A stretch of 64,000 bases of DNA, from NCBI RefSeq assembly GCF_036227405.1, contig NZ_CP109473.1, forward strand, positions 7,316,001-7,380,000, read 5' to 3'. Below, one piece after another: positions 26,264-35,149 of this stretch. Numbering within the stretch: the first letter of the stretch is position 1; every line of letters begins with the position of its first letter. The translations under genes and the position numbers were made by a program. The notes under the pieces are model-generated. The model had not been told where the DNA came from, searched no databases, and saw only the letters and a program-made list of their open reading frames with translations. The stretch comes from Streptomyces sp. NBC_01460. Its GTDB lineage: Bacteria > Actinomycetota > Actinomycetes > Streptomycetales > Streptomycetaceae.

Positions 26264-27654
26264 AGGACGACGAGCAGGGTTTCGATCTGGCACGGCTCCT
26301 CGCGGAACGAGGTGGCGAACGCTACGAGCTGCACACCCGGCACCTCAACCACCAGCTGCCGCGGATGCTGCGCACCCTCGGTTTCGACAAGGTCTACGAG
26401 AGAGCCGAGGGCGCGCACTTCTGGGACGCGGAGGGCAACGACTACCTCGACATGCTCGCCGGGTTCGGCGTGATGGGGCTGGGCAGGCACCACCCCGTCG
26501 TGCGCAGGGCGCTCCACGACGTCCTGGACGCCTCGCTCGCCGACCTCACCCGCTTCGACTGCCAGCCGCTGCCCGGACTGCTGGCGGAGAAGCTGCTGGC
26601 GCACAGCCCGCACCTGGACCGGGTCTTCTTCGGCAACAGCGGTACGGAGGCGGTCGAGACAGCGCTGAAGTTCGCCCGGTACGCCACCGGCAAGCCGCGG
26701 ATCCTCTACTGCGACCACGCCTTCCACGGGCTGACCGCCGGCTCGCTCTCCGTCAACGGGGAGACGGGTTTCCGGGACGGGTTCGCGCCCCTCCTGCCCG
26801 ACACCGCCATCGCGCTCGGCGACCTCGACGCCCTCCGGCGTGAGCTGAGGCGCGGTGACGTGGCCGGGCTCGTCGTGGAGCCGATCCAGGGCAAGGGTGT
26901 CCACGCCTCACCGCCCGGCTTCCTCCGGGAGGCGCAGGAACTGCTCCACCGGCACAAGGCGGTGCTCATCGCCGACGAGGTGCAGACCGGGCTCGGCAGG
27001 ACCGGTGACTTCTACGCGTACCAGCACGAGGAAGGCGTCGAACCGGATCTGCTCTGTGTCGCCAAGGCGCTCTCCGGCGGGTACGTGCCGGTCGGTGCCA
27101 CGCTCGGCAAGGACTGGATCTTCAAGCGCGTCTACTCCTCCATGGACCGGGTCCTCGTCCACTCCGCGAGCTTCGGATCCAACGCCCAGGCCATGGCGGC
27201 CGGGCTCGCCGTCCTCACGGTGATGGAGCAGGAGGAGACCGTCGCGCACGCCCGTCGCACCGGAGACCTGCTGCGGGAGCGGCTCGCCGCGCTCGTCGGC
27301 CGCTACGAGCTGCTGCACGAGGTGCGCGGACGCGGGCTGATGATCGGCATCGAGTTCGGCCGGCCGTCCTCCCTCAAGCTCCGCAGCCGCTGGACGATGC
27401 TGCAGGCGGCCCGCAAGGGCCTCTTCGCGCAGATGGTGGTGGTGCCGCTGCTGCAGAAGCACCGGATCCTCACCCAGGTGTCGGGAGACCACCTGGAGGT
27501 GATCAAGCTGATTCCACCGCTGGTCATCGGGGAACCGGACGTCGACCGCTTCGTGACCGCGTTCACCGCCGTCATGGACGACGCGCACAGCGGGGGTGGT
27601 CTGATGTGGGACTTCGGCCGGACCCTGGTGAAACAGGCCGTCGCCAACCGCTGA
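26260..27654 (+). CDS. class III aminotransferase of the hopanoid cluster (HpnO-like role)
   Basis: 464 residues, PLP-dependent fold type I class III aminotransferase. '[18 protein letters not shown]' is the phosphate-binding loop, '[14 protein letters not shown]' holds the conserved Asp, and '[17 protein letters not shown]' the PLP Lys. ATGA overlap with dxs and cluster position suggest that it aminates the C35 side chain (aminobacteriohopanetriol), the role shown for HpnO elsewhere; this is inference. A tail of about 30 residues after the domain is typical of this subgroup. Confidence 0.88.
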   Translation: MKDDEQGFDLARLLAERGGERYELHTRHLNHQLPRMLRTLGFDKVYERAEGAHFWDAEGNDYLDMLAGFGVMGLGRHHPVVRRALHDVLDASLADLTRFDCQPLPGLLAEKLLAHSPHLDRVFFGNSGTEAVETALKFARYATGKPRILYCDHAFHGLTAGSLSVNGETGFRDGFAPLLPDTAIALGDLDALRRELRRGDVAGLVVEPIQGKGVHASPPGFLREAQELLHRHKAVLIADEVQTGLGRTGDFYAYQHEEGVEPDLLCVAKALSGGYVPVGATLGKDWIFKRVYSSMDRVLVHSASFGSNAQAMAAGLAVLTVMEQEETVAHARRTGDLLRERLAALVGRYELLHEVRGRGLMIGIEFGRPSSLKLRSRWTMLQAARKGLFAQMVVVPLLQKHRILTQVSGDHLEVIKLIPPLVIGEPDVDRFVTAFTAVMDDAHSGGGLMWDFGRTLVKQAVANR

Positions 27655-27673
27655 GCGTCTCCGGGCTTCTTTG

Positions 27674-27702
27674 CCTCTGAGGCAAAAAATTTGCCTCAGA
27701 GG
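27674..27702. promoter_or_regulatory. operator-like inverted repeat before the XRE-cupin gene
   Basis: CCTCTGAGGCAAA and TTTGCCTCAGAGG are perfect 13-bp inverted arms around AAA. Within it, TTTGCCTCTGAGGCAAA is itself a 17-bp palindrome. It ends 23 bp before the ATG of the XRE-cupin regulator, the expected place for autoregulation, and contains the only A/T-rich patch in the area. Confidence 0.65.
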
Positions 27703-27725
27703 AAAGGTCCTGGCCCAATGGAGGT

Positions 27726-28346
27726 ATGAATCCTCCTGACGGAGGGGTGGCCGACGAGCTCCCCGGGGTCGCACCGCGCCTGCGCGACCTGCGGCGCGAC
27801 CGCGGCCTCACGCTGGAGGCGGCGGCCGGGCGGGCCGGCCTCTCGCCGGCCCACCTCTCCCGGCTCGAAACGGGCCGCAGACAGCCTTCGCTGCCGATGC
27901 TGCTCGGCCTCGCCCGTGTCTACGGTACGACCGTCTCCGAGCTCCTGGGGGAGATGCCGCCCGAACGTGACGCGATCGTCCGCGGCGGTCGCCTCGAGGC
28001 CACGCCGCGCGGCACCGGAGCGGGCGGCTGGGTCTACCGGCAGGCCGGTGGACCGGGCCGCGCCATGCAGGCCCTGAGGGTCCACGTCCCGTACGGCACC
28101 GAGGGGGACCTCGTGCGTGTCCACCCCGGTGAGGAGTGGCTGTACGTCCTCGACGGCCGGCTCCGGGTCGTGCTCGGCGAGACCGTCCACGACCTCGGTC
28201 CGGGGGACAGCGCGCACTTCGACTCGCTCACCCCGCACCGGATCGCAGCGCTCGACGCCGGCGGGGCGCGCCTGCTCTTCGTCCACACGCTGCTGCAGAG
28301 CCCCACCGCCGAGCTGTGCCTGGGCAGCACGGTCCACCGGCTCTGA
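27726..28346 (+). CDS. XRE family transcriptional regulator with cupin domain
   Basis: 206 residues. Helix-turn-helix at about 15-75 ('RLRDLRRDRGLTLEAAAGRA', 'SPAHLSRLETGRRQPSLPML') and a C-terminal cupin (about 105-190) with 'GEEWLYVLDGRLRVVLGE' and 'LGPGDSAHFDSLTPHRI'. This pairing is common in small-molecule-responsive repressors. It lies immediately after the hopanoid operon and is followed by a small membrane-protein gene. ATG 27726 has GGAGG almost adjacent; GTG 27747 is an alternative start. Its target may be itself and the small gene, via the inverted repeat upstream; control of hopanoid genes is unproven. Confidence 0.9.
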   Translation: MNPPDGGVADELPGVAPRLRDLRRDRGLTLEAAAGRAGLSPAHLSRLETGRRQPSLPMLLGLARVYGTTVSELLGEMPPERDAIVRGGRLEATPRGTGAGGWVYRQAGGPGRAMQALRVHVPYGTEGDLVRVHPGEEWLYVLDGRLRVVLGETVHDLGPGDSAHFDSLTPHRIAALDAGGARLLFVHTLLQSPTAELCLGSTVHRL

Positions 28347-28423
28347 TCCCGCTCACGCACCCCGCACCGCACGTCCCGTCCCGTTCGTCACGCCGGTCCC
28401 AGATGCCGGAAGAGAGGACTGTC

Positions 28424-28597
28424 ATGTCCGATTCGGAGCACTACGACCCCCTGACTCCCCGGAGGGCGAGGAGCGCGGACACCCAGGAGCGGCGGATGCC
28501 CCGCGGCGTCGTGATCCGGCTCCTCGCCTACCTGGTGGCCGGGCACGTGGTCGCGGCCTTCCTCTTCCTTCTCTTCACCGTGGCCGGCAAGGGCTGA
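28424..28597 (+). CDS. small single-span membrane protein (DUF6126-like)
   Basis: 57 residues: hydrophilic N-terminus (MSDSEHYDPLTPRRARSAD), then one transmembrane helix 'VVIRLLAYLVAGHVVAAFLF' and a short tail. GAGAGGA lies just before ATG 28424; ATG 28403 is an alternative. I recall such proteins as DUF6126 partners of XRE-cupin regulators in Streptomyces, from memory only. The function is unknown; its position suggests it is a target of the upstream regulator. Confidence 0.75.
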   Translation: MSDSEHYDPLTPRRARSADTQERRMPRGVVIRLLAYLVAGHVVAAFLFLLFTVAGKG

Positions 28598-28606
28598 CCC
28601 CGGTGC

Positions 28607-29431
28607 TCACGCGTCCTCGACGAGCCGCTCACGCAGTCGCTCGCGGGTCTCGGGGGTGATCTTCAGGCCTTCGAGGAAGTAGCGGTCCGTGCTGCCCCAG
28701 ATCTCCTCGATGGCGGCGAACGCGGCGCCGAGGTAGTCGGGGTGGGCGCCGAAGAGGGGGTTGAGCAGCTCCATCACCTCGTCGGACATCCCCGCCGACG
28801 AGGAGTCGCTGCGCTTCACCTTGTAGCGGCGGTGCGCGTCGTTCGACTTGAGGTAGTCGGCCTCGATGGCCTCCTTCTCGACGCCGACCGCGAGCAGGGA
28901 GACCGCGACCGAGAGGCCGGCCCGGTCCTTCCCGGCCGCACAGTGCATCAGCGCGGGCATGCTGTCCTCCGCCAGGGCGTGCAGCACGCGGCTGTGTTCG
29001 GCGGTGCGGTCCTTGATGATCGAGCGGTACGAGGCGACCATGCGGTCCGTCCCCTTGCCGTCGGCCAGGATCGAGCGCAGCTGCTGGATGTTCCCGTCGC
29101 GCACCAGCCGCCAGAACTCCGCGCCGTCGGCCGGGTCGGAGAGAGGAATGCTGACATTCCGGACACCCGGCAGCTCCACGTCGAGGCCGTCGAGCTTGTG
29201 GTCGGCCGCGTTGCGGAAGTCGAAGACCGTGTGCAGGCCGAGCCCGGAGAGGAAGGTGGCGTCGGCCTCCGTGGCGTGGGCGAGATGGCCGCTGCGGTAG
29301 AGGCGCCCGTAGCGCACGGTGCGGCCGTCCATGGTCGGAAGCCCGCCGACGTCGCGGAAGTTGCGGACACCGGTCAGGTCGACGTCCGTCGGCTCGGGGC
29401 CGGCCGGGGGGACCTCTGGCAGCTGCGTCAC
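28607..29431 (-). CDS. tyrosine-protein phosphatase (Y_phosphatase3 type)
   Basis: 274 residues. The P-loop 'MHCAAGKDRAGLSVAVSL' (about 160-177) fits the HCx5R signature of the LpdA/PtpB-like family, and the N-terminus has the typical 'VRNFRDVGGLPTMDGRTVR'. It would dephosphorylate phosphotyrosine or phosphoinositide-like substrates. GTG 29431 follows CAGGAG; the open frame extends further upstream without a ribosome site. It converges on the small membrane gene with 9 bp between stops. Confidence 0.9.
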   Translation of the reverse strand: MTQLPEVPPAGPEPTDVDLTGVRNFRDVGGLPTMDGRTVRYGRLYRSGHLAHATEADATFLSGLGLHTVFDFRNAADHKLDGLDVELPGVRNVSIPLSDPADGAEFWRLVRDGNIQQLRSILADGKGTDRMVASYRSIIKDRTAEHSRVLHALAEDSMPALMHCAAGKDRAGLSVAVSLLAVGVEKEAIEADYLKSNDAHRRYKVKRSDSSSAGMSDEVMELLNPLFGAHPDYLGAAFAAIEEIWGSTDRYFLEGLKITPETRERLRERLVEDA

Positions 29432-29776
29432 AAGGGCTCCTGGGGTGTCGGGCGTCGGCGCCGCTCGCCGACGGGGGCACGCTCGCGACGATACGACATG
29501 GCTGCATCGGCCAACCGTCTCGGTCGCAGAGGTGTCGGTCCGCCCTGTAGGTGGTGGCCATGACATGTCCGTATTGGCGTATTTAGCGGAACATGCCCCG
29601 CTTGTGCGGGAGATGGGGTGAGGTGGGTGAGCGGGATCATATCCGTGACGGTGCGTGGCGGAGATCGCGACAGGTATTCCGGACGCCGTGCGGAAAGCCA
29701 AGATCCCGGATCCACGGAGTGTGACGGGAATTCCGCACCGGAATTGAAGCGCCGATTCCGGTCCGCAATGCGGGGC
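29432..29776. other. intergenic region, no gene seen
   Basis: 345 bp between the phosphatase start and the riboswitch promoter. GC is lower than average (ATTGGCGTATTTAGCGG near 29573). A small CCCGC-TTGT-GCGGG hairpin lies near 29597-29610. No coding frame with good codon use was found. Confidence 0.5.
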
Positions 29777-29806
29777 TTGTTCGCGGCGTCCCGGCTCGCT
29801 TACGGT
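29777..29806 (+). promoter_or_regulatory. candidate promoter of the riboswitch-peptidase unit
   Basis: TTGTTC (29777-29782) and TACGGT (29801-29806) are separated by 18 bp. Transcription would start just upstream of the ydaO-like leader, as expected. Confidence 0.4.
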
Positions 29807-29811
29807 CACGG

Positions 29812-29965
29812 TCAATCCGGACGGAACGCCTAATCCTGCCGCCGCCCGGAATCCGCACCGACTCACGTGTGGCAGGAGCGGGGGAACCAGGTAGGCCGCC
29901 GGCCGGAGGGATCCGGTACGGCTTGGGGTCAAGTCGCGCACCACGTGGCCGGGCATCTCCAGCCC
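29812..29965 (+). promoter_or_regulatory. ydaO/yuaA-type (c-di-AMP) riboswitch
   Basis: The leader contains the stem TCCTGCC (29834-29840) / GGCAGGA (29871-29877), the conserved GCGGGGGAACCAGGTAG (29878-29894), and a second half with GGGGTCAAGTC (29935-29945). This order is that of actinobacterial ydaO elements, which sense cyclic di-AMP and sit before cell-wall hydrolase genes. The following gene encodes a secreted LysM-M23 peptidase, matching known targets. The 5' and 3' limits are approximate. Binding of c-di-AMP probably lowers expression, as for other members. Confidence 0.78.
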
Positions 29966-30009
29966 GAACCCGACAGCTCACCTCGCAGGCGCCGGAGAGG
30001 AATTCCCCC

Positions 30010-30915
30010 ATGCCCGCAAAAGGCAAGCACCGTCGTACGAAGACCGGCCCGATCTCCCGAGGCGTCCTTGCCGCCGGGACCGGTGGCGCCGTCCTCGCCC
30101 TCCCGCTGATCGGCGCCACCGGCGCCCATGCCGCCGAGCAGGCCGCCCCGGCCGCCAAGTCCGCCGCCGCCCACAGCGCGCCCGCGTCGGCCAAGAGCTC
30201 GGCGAAGACCTACTCCGTGGTCTCCGGCGACTACCTGGCGAAGATCGCGGCCGACAAGAAGGTCAAGGGCGGCTGGCAGAAGCTGTACCAGGACAACCGT
30301 GACGTCGTCGGCGAGAACCCGAGCCTGATCCGCCCGGGCATGAAGCTCACCCTCGGCGCCAAGGCGTCCGGCTCCGCGGAGAAGGCAGCCCAGGCCGCGC
30401 CCTCCAAGGCCGCGCCGAAGGCCGCCGCTCCCGCGGAGAAGGCCGCCGCTCCGGTCGAGGAGACGGCCGCGAAGACCGCCGACTCCGCCGCGTCGGAGAG
30501 CACCGGATCGGGCTGGGCCACCCCGGTCGAGAACGCCGTGGTCACCACCCAGTACCGCGCCTCAGGCGCCAGCTGGTCCAGCGGCTACCACACCGGTTCG
30601 GACTTCCAGGCCGCCTCCGGCACCAGCGTCCGATCCATCGGCCAGGGGACCGTGGTCTCCGCCGGATGGAGCGGCTCGTACGGCAACGAGGTCGTCATCC
30701 AGCACAGCGACGGCATGTACTCCCAGTACGCCCACCTGTCCTCGCTCGAGGTCTCGGCCGGCCAGACCGTGACCGGCGGCCAGCAGATCGGCCTCTCCGG
30801 CTCCACCGGCAACTCCACCGGCCCGCACCTCCACTTCGAGGTCCGGACCGGCCCGAGCTACGGCTCGGACGTCGACCCGATCGCCTACCTGCGTTCGCAC
30901 GGCGTCTCCATCTGA
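30010..30915 (+). CDS. secreted LysM and M23 family metallopeptidase
   Basis: 301 residues. A signal peptide ('GVLAAGTGGAVLALPLIGAT' then GAHA cleavage), a LysM-like domain (about 67-115, 'YSVVSGDYLAKIAADKKV'), an Ala/Lys/Pro-rich linker, and a C-terminal M23 domain. Zinc ligands are in 'YHTGSDFQA' (HxxxD) and 'GPHLHFEVRTG' (HxH), with 'YSQYAHLS' between. It should bind peptidoglycan and cleave cross-links outside the cell. ATG 30010 follows GGAGAGG. Control by the upstream c-di-AMP leader is likely; a very strong terminator follows. Confidence 0.93.
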   Translation: MPAKGKHRRTKTGPISRGVLAAGTGGAVLALPLIGATGAHAAEQAAPAAKSAAAHSAPASAKSSAKTYSVVSGDYLAKIAADKKVKGGWQKLYQDNRDVVGENPSLIRPGMKLTLGAKASGSAEKAAQAAPSKAAPKAAAPAEKAAAPVEETAAKTADSAASESTGSGWATPVENAVVTTQYRASGASWSSGYHTGSDFQAASGTSVRSIGQGTVVSAGWSGSYGNEVVIQHSDGMYSQYAHLSSLEVSAGQTVTGGQQIGLSGSTGNSTGPHLHFEVRTGPSYGSDVDPIAYLRSHGVSI

Positions 30916-30955
30916 GACTCCGTCCGGGACACATCACCCGGTTCGATCGCTTCGA

Positions 30956-30993
30956 GGAGAGGGGCGGTGCGCCACGGCGCACCGCCCCTCTCC
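30956..30993 (+). terminator. perfect 18-bp hairpin terminator
   Basis: GGAGAGGGGCGGTGCGCC and its exact complement enclose a 2-base loop and are followed by TTATT, 41 bp after the M23 peptidase stop. It is an intrinsic terminator with a partial T-tract. Confidence 0.92.
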
Positions 30994-31097
30994 TTATTCC
31001 TGCTTTACCAAAAACTGACCGGGTGGTCTTTCTCACCACCCGTCAACCCCTTATTACGGTCGCGTAGGTCACATTCGAAGGTGCAGGATAAGCGCTT

Positions 31098-31925
31098 GTG
31101 GCAGACGATTCGAGAAACAGACAACGAGGCATCATCGGGTCGTACGCAGCGATTGGCGACAGCTTCACCGAGGGTGTCGGAGACCCCGGCCCCGGCGGGA
31201 CGCTCGTCGGCTGGGCGGACCGGCTCGCGGTCCTCCTCGCGGACCAGCTCCCCGTCCTCGGTGCGACGGTCGGCCCCGCGGACGACCCGCACGGGAATTT
31301 CCGGTACGCCAATCTCGCCGTACGCGGACGCCTCCTCGACCAGATAGTCGAGGAACAGGTCCCCCGGGCGAAGGAGCTGGCACCCGACCTGGTCAGCTTC
31401 TGCGCGGGCGGCAACGACATCCTCCGCCCCGGTTCCGACCCGGACGACGTGGCGGAACGCTTCGAGCGTGCGGTCGCCGAGCTGACCCAGGCGGTCGGAA
31501 CCGTCATGGTCACCACCGGGTTCGACACCCGCGGCATCCCCGTGCTCAAGCACCTGCGGGGCAAGATCGCCATGTTCACCGCGCACGTCCGGTCCATCGC
31601 CGACCGCTACGACTGCCCGGTGCTGGACCTGTGGTCCCTGCGGTCCGTGCAGGACCGGCGGGCGTGGGACAGCGACAGGCTGCACCTCTCGGCCGAGGGG
31701 CACACCCGGGTCGCGCTGCGCGCCGCCCAGGTCCTCGGCCTCGACGCGCCGGCCGACCCGGACCAGGTGTGGCCTCCGCAGGTGCACCGCGGGACGTTCG
31801 AGGTGCGCCGTGACGACATCCAGTGGGCGCGCGAGTACCTCGTCCCGTGGATCGGGCGGCGACTGCGCGGGGAGTCCTCCGGGGACCACGTCGAGGCCAA
31901 GCGCCCCGACCTGCTGCCGCTCTGA
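31098..31925 (+). CDS. SGNH/GDSL hydrolase family protein
   Basis: 275 residues. Block I 'SYAAIGDSFTEGVGD' (GDS nucleophile), block III 'SFCAGGNDIL' (GxND) and block V 'WDSDRLHLSAEGH' (DxxH) are intact. No signal peptide is apparent, so it is probably a cytoplasmic esterase/lipase-type hydrolase of unknown substrate. GTG 31098 is the first start after an upstream stop. It converges on the STM4011-like gene, 20 bp between stops. Confidence 0.9.
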   Translation: MADDSRNRQRGIIGSYAAIGDSFTEGVGDPGPGGTLVGWADRLAVLLADQLPVLGATVGPADDPHGNFRYANLAVRGRLLDQIVEEQVPRAKELAPDLVSFCAGGNDILRPGSDPDDVAERFERAVAELTQAVGTVMVTTGFDTRGIPVLKHLRGKIAMFTAHVRSIADRYDCPVLDLWSLRSVQDRRAWDSDRLHLSAEGHTRVALRAAQVLGLDAPADPDQVWPPQVHRGTFEVRRDDIQWAREYLVPWIGRRLRGESSGDHVEAKRPDLLPL

Positions 31926-31945
31926 CCCCTGCCGCTGACGGGCGG

Positions 31946-32863
31946 TCAGCGGCCGACGAGGGGGAGCAGACGCCGGGCCGGGTCCGCGGGCACGAGCCCG
32001 TCCGGGGCGGGTATCCGCATCGGACGGGCGGGTATCCGCTCCAGCACCCCGCCCGCGAAGACGTCGTACAGCGGCAGTGTCTCCAGGTGCACATAGCCGA
32101 TGTGGCAGTCGCACACGTCGAGCGGACAGCCGCGCGGGCCGAGTGAGCTCCGATAACTCCCGTCGTAGAGGTTGCCCAGCTCGTCGCGGACGAAGTGACA
32201 GCGGCGCACCGTCCCGTCACCGTCCACCGAGACGACCGATCCGCCCGTCCTGCACGGGAGTCCGGCCGAGCGGTGGGGGTGCCTGCTGTAGGGGAACAGG
32301 GGGTCGAGGGCCGTCCAGCGGTCGGCCTGCTCGTCGGTGTACGTGTGGCCCTCGGCGGCGTTGACCCAGAGATACACATCGGACGGCAGCGCCGAGCGGA
32401 GCCGGCGGGCCTCCTCCAGGTGTTCCTCCAGACCGACGACCCCGACGCTGTGGCGCACACCCAGAGCCGCCAGCTCCCGGCACCGGCCGAGGAACCGCTC
32501 GTACGGCGTCTGACCCGGGTGGTACGTGCACCAGAGGGCGACCTTGTCGCGCTGCGCCTCACCCAGCCAGGCGGTGCGGCCGCTGAGGTTGGTCTGGATG
32601 GCGACCCGGCGGATGTGCGGGAGCCGCGACAGCTCGACGAGCGCCTTCCGGTACCAGGACCGCACCAGGCCCTCGCCCCAGGGGGTGAACAGAACCGACA
32701 GCCGGTCACCGGTCTGCGCCGAGGCCCATGCGGTGAACCGCTCCAGGGCCGCACGGTCGGAGCGGAGCTGATCACCGCTGTCCCGCCGCTTGGCGAAGGG
32801 ACAGTAGGGGCAGTCGTAGTCGCACGAGGAGAGCGGGCCCCGGTAGAGGATCGTCAGGTCCAT
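31946..32863 (-). CDS. STM4011 family radical SAM protein
   Basis: 305 residues. Near the N-terminus 'YRGPLSSCDYDCPYCPFAK' holds the Cx3Cx2C radical SAM cluster site, followed by 'VLFTPWGEGLVRSWY'. Cys residues near the C-terminus ('GCPLDVCDCHIGYVHLE' and 'GTVRRCHFV') may bind an auxiliary cluster. It is the last gene of the leftward STM4015-4011 series. The family is named after a Salmonella locus; its reaction is not known. ATG 32863 is 28 bp after the STM4012-like stop. The pairing of two radical SAM enzymes suggests a two-step modification of a common substrate. Confidence 0.88.
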   Translation of the reverse strand: MDLTILYRGPLSSCDYDCPYCPFAKRRDSGDQLRSDRAALERFTAWASAQTGDRLSVLFTPWGEGLVRSWYRKALVELSRLPHIRRVAIQTNLSGRTAWLGEAQRDKVALWCTYHPGQTPYERFLGRCRELAALGVRHSVGVVGLEEHLEEARRLRSALPSDVYLWVNAAEGHTYTDEQADRWTALDPLFPYSRHPHRSAGLPCRTGGSVVSVDGDGTVRRCHFVRDELGNLYDGSYRSSLGPRGCPLDVCDCHIGYVHLETLPLYDVFAGGVLERIPARPMRIPAPDGLVPADPARRLLPLVGR

Positions 32864-32891
32864 GCCTATCGCTTCTCCCACTTCGCGTCTC

Positions 32892-34283
32892 TCACTTCGC
32901 CTCGTACGCGGCCATGGCGGCCCGCACGGCCGGGGAGAACAGGTCCGGGCCCAGGGCATCGGAGTGGGCCAGCCCCTCCGGGGAGAGGCGCAGCAGGGCC
33001 GGGCACGCCGAATCGTCCAGCCAGCCCCGCGCCGAGAAGAGCTCCAGCTCGGCGGGGAAGTCCTCGTAGGGGTCGGTGCCGAAGCGCTCGCGGTACTCGG
33101 AGGGCCGCATGCCCTCGGCCTGGAGGAGCGACTGGAGAAGATGGCGCCGGCGCGCCTCGCCTTCGTCCACGTACCGGCCGACCTCCGCCCGGGAGAAGTC
33201 CACGGTGGTGGTGAAGCCGTCGATGATGCCCCGGATCTCCCGCATCTCCACGGCGTAGTCGAAGGAGTAGTGCAGGGACGAGGTGTACGAGCGGGCACCG
33301 CAGCCGAGCCCGATCATGCCGTCGGTCTGGCAGGCGTAGTCGTCGGCGCCCGCGTGCGGGGCGTCCGCGCGGCGGAACATCCGCATCGACACCTGCTCGT
33401 AGCCGCTGGCGAGCAGGTGGTCGCGGCCCGCGCGGTACAGCCGCAGCCGCTGTTCGTCCCAGGCGGTGTCCGGGGCCTGCGGTGCTGCCGCGCCACCGGT
33501 CGTCCGGCCGAGACCGGTCAACGGGCGGACGTAGAGCGGGTAGAGGTACAGCTCCTCGGGGCGCCAGGCCAGGGCGGCGTCCAGTGAGGTGCGCCAACTC
33601 GCTCCGGTCTGGCCCTCGATGCCGTAGATCAGGTCGATGTTGAGGACCGGGATACGGGCGTCACGGATCCGCCCGAGGGCGGCCTCGACCTCGGAGCGGC
33701 GCTGCGGGCGGACCGCGGCCCGGGCCTCGGCGTCGACGAAGCTCTGCACACCGATGCTGATCCGGGTGGTGCCCCGGCCGGCCAGGACCGTCAGCCGGTC
33801 CGCCGTCGCCGTCGACGGCGAGGTCTCGACCGACAGGGGCACCGCTCCCAGGTCGGCGCCCATCCGCTTCTCTGCGATGTCGCAGAGGCGCTCCAGCTCG
33901 CCGGCGGTGAGGAAGGTGGGGGTGCCGCCCCCGAAGGCGGCTGCCGCGAAGCGCACCGGCCCGTCGTCGCCGAGAGCGTCACGGACGGTGGTGGCCTGCC
34001 GGTCGAGCGCGTCGAGGTAACGCGTCGTCAGCTCGTCGGGCGCGCCGATGCGGGTGAACAGATTGCAGAAGCCGCAGCGGACCTCGCAGAACGGTATGTG
34101 CAGGTAGAGGGAGAGCGCGTCCTTCCGCTCGGACGCCCAGAGCTCGCTCAGCGAGGGAGGCCCCGCGGGGTGCTCGCCGAGGGGGCGGTAGGCGGTCTTG
34201 TGCGGGTAGGCGTAGACATAGCTGCGGTACGGGCCGGTGTCCGCGCCGGGCTCGGTCCCGGTGGTGGTTGTGGTGCCGGTCAT
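32892..34283 (-). CDS. STM4012 family radical SAM protein (HemN-like)
   Basis: 463 residues. 'SLYLHIPFCEVRCGFCNLFT' carries Cx3Cx2C within the HemN-like consensus, with 'FGGGTPTFLTAGELERL' and 'RISIGVQSFVDAEAR' downstream as in coproporphyrinogen dehydrogenase relatives. A C-terminal winged-helix-like region ends 'SARGWLDD'. Despite its HemN likeness, the family is distinct and of unknown reaction. ATG 34283 overlaps the STM4013-like stop (ATGA). The Thr-rich start (MTGTTTTTGTE) is probably disordered. Confidence 0.9.
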   Translation of the reverse strand: MTGTTTTTGTEPGADTGPYRSYVYAYPHKTAYRPLGEHPAGPPSLSELWASERKDALSLYLHIPFCEVRCGFCNLFTRIGAPDELTTRYLDALDRQATTVRDALGDDGPVRFAAAAFGGGTPTFLTAGELERLCDIAEKRMGADLGAVPLSVETSPSTATADRLTVLAGRGTTRISIGVQSFVDAEARAAVRPQRRSEVEAALGRIRDARIPVLNIDLIYGIEGQTGASWRTSLDAALAWRPEELYLYPLYVRPLTGLGRTTGGAAAPQAPDTAWDEQRLRLYRAGRDHLLASGYEQVSMRMFRRADAPHAGADDYACQTDGMIGLGCGARSYTSSLHYSFDYAVEMREIRGIIDGFTTTVDFSRAEVGRYVDEGEARRRHLLQSLLQAEGMRPSEYRERFGTDPYEDFPAELELFSARGWLDDSACPALLRLSPEGLAHSDALGPDLFSPAVRAAMAAYEAK

Positions 34284-35149
34284 CGGGTCGCCCCCGGTTC
34301 GAGGAGGAAGTGGGCGTAGGGCACGGTCCAGACGGCCTCATGGCCGAGCCGGTGACCGGTGTAGCCGTCGTCCCCGTAGGCCGTGCCGTGATCGGAACAG
34401 ACGATGGCGAAACACCTGCGACGGCTGCTCGCTGCCGCGAGGAGTCGACCTATGTGACGGTCGACGTACTCCAGGGCGGCGGCGTGGGTGGTCCTGGAGT
34501 CACCCGCGTCCGCGGTGGCGCCGGGTAGGTGGAACCAGTTGGGCTGGTGAAGCGCCGACACGTTGACGAAGAGGAACAGCTTCTGTTCCTGCGGGAGTTC
34601 CCCGATCACCTGCTCGGCGCGTGCGACCTGCGCCTCGAAGGACGTCGGCGAGGCGACACCGAACTCCGGCTCCCAGTGGCGCTCCTGGAACATACCGGGC
34701 AGCACCGAGCCGAGCGGGGGACGGCGGTTGAAGAACCCCACCCCGCCGACGCACACCGTGCGGTAGCCCACGGCGGCGAGGCCGGACAGGATGTCGGGTG
34801 TGTCGTGGACGAAGGTGCCGTCCGCGGTCGACTCACTGCCCTCGAAGCGTGCGGCGAACAGCCGCGGATGAGGACCGGGGCGAGCGGGAGTCGGCAGGAA
34901 ACCCGCGAAGATCGCCTGATGGGAGGCGTAGGTGAAGCTGCCCGGAGCGTGCCTCTTCTCCCAGACCCCGCCGGGCAGATGCCGGACGAGATTCGGGATG
35001 CGCCCGGCCGCGGCCAGTTCCTCGGCCACGTCGAACCGCAGGGTGTCCAGGGTGACGAGCAGGAGATCGTGGCTGCCCACGATCGCGTTCATGTCGGGGG
35101 TCCCCGGCTGTGCGTCGCAGGGCGCGGGATCAGGATGCATCGATGACAC
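34280..35149 (-). CDS. STM4013/SEN3800 family hydrolase (alkaline phosphatase superfamily)
   Basis: 289 residues. 'LLLVTLDTLRFDVAEEL' places the first metal Asp at the N-terminus, followed by 'PGSFTYASHQAIFAGFLPTP' with the Thr/Ser nucleophile region, and 'IVCSDHGTAYGDDGYTGH' with the later metal-binding Asp-His pair. This is the sulfatase/phosphatase-like metal-hydrolase fold. The substrate is unknown. GTG 35149 has GAGGA 6 bases upstream and overlaps the STM4014-like gene by 20 bp; ATG 35140 and ATG 35092 are alternatives, the last matching the usual domain start. Confidence 0.88.
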   Translation of the reverse strand: MSSMHPDPAPCDAQPGTPDMNAIVGSHDLLLVTLDTLRFDVAEELAAAGRIPNLVRHLPGGVWEKRHAPGSFTYASHQAIFAGFLPTPARPGPHPRLFAARFEGSESTADGTFVHDTPDILSGLAAVGYRTVCVGGVGFFNRRPPLGSVLPGMFQERHWEPEFGVASPTSFEAQVARAEQVIGELPQEQKLFLFVNVSALHQPNWFHLPGATADAGDSRTTHAAALEYVDRHIGRLLAAASSRRRCFAIVCSDHGTAYGDDGYTGHRLGHEAVWTVPYAHFLLEPGATR

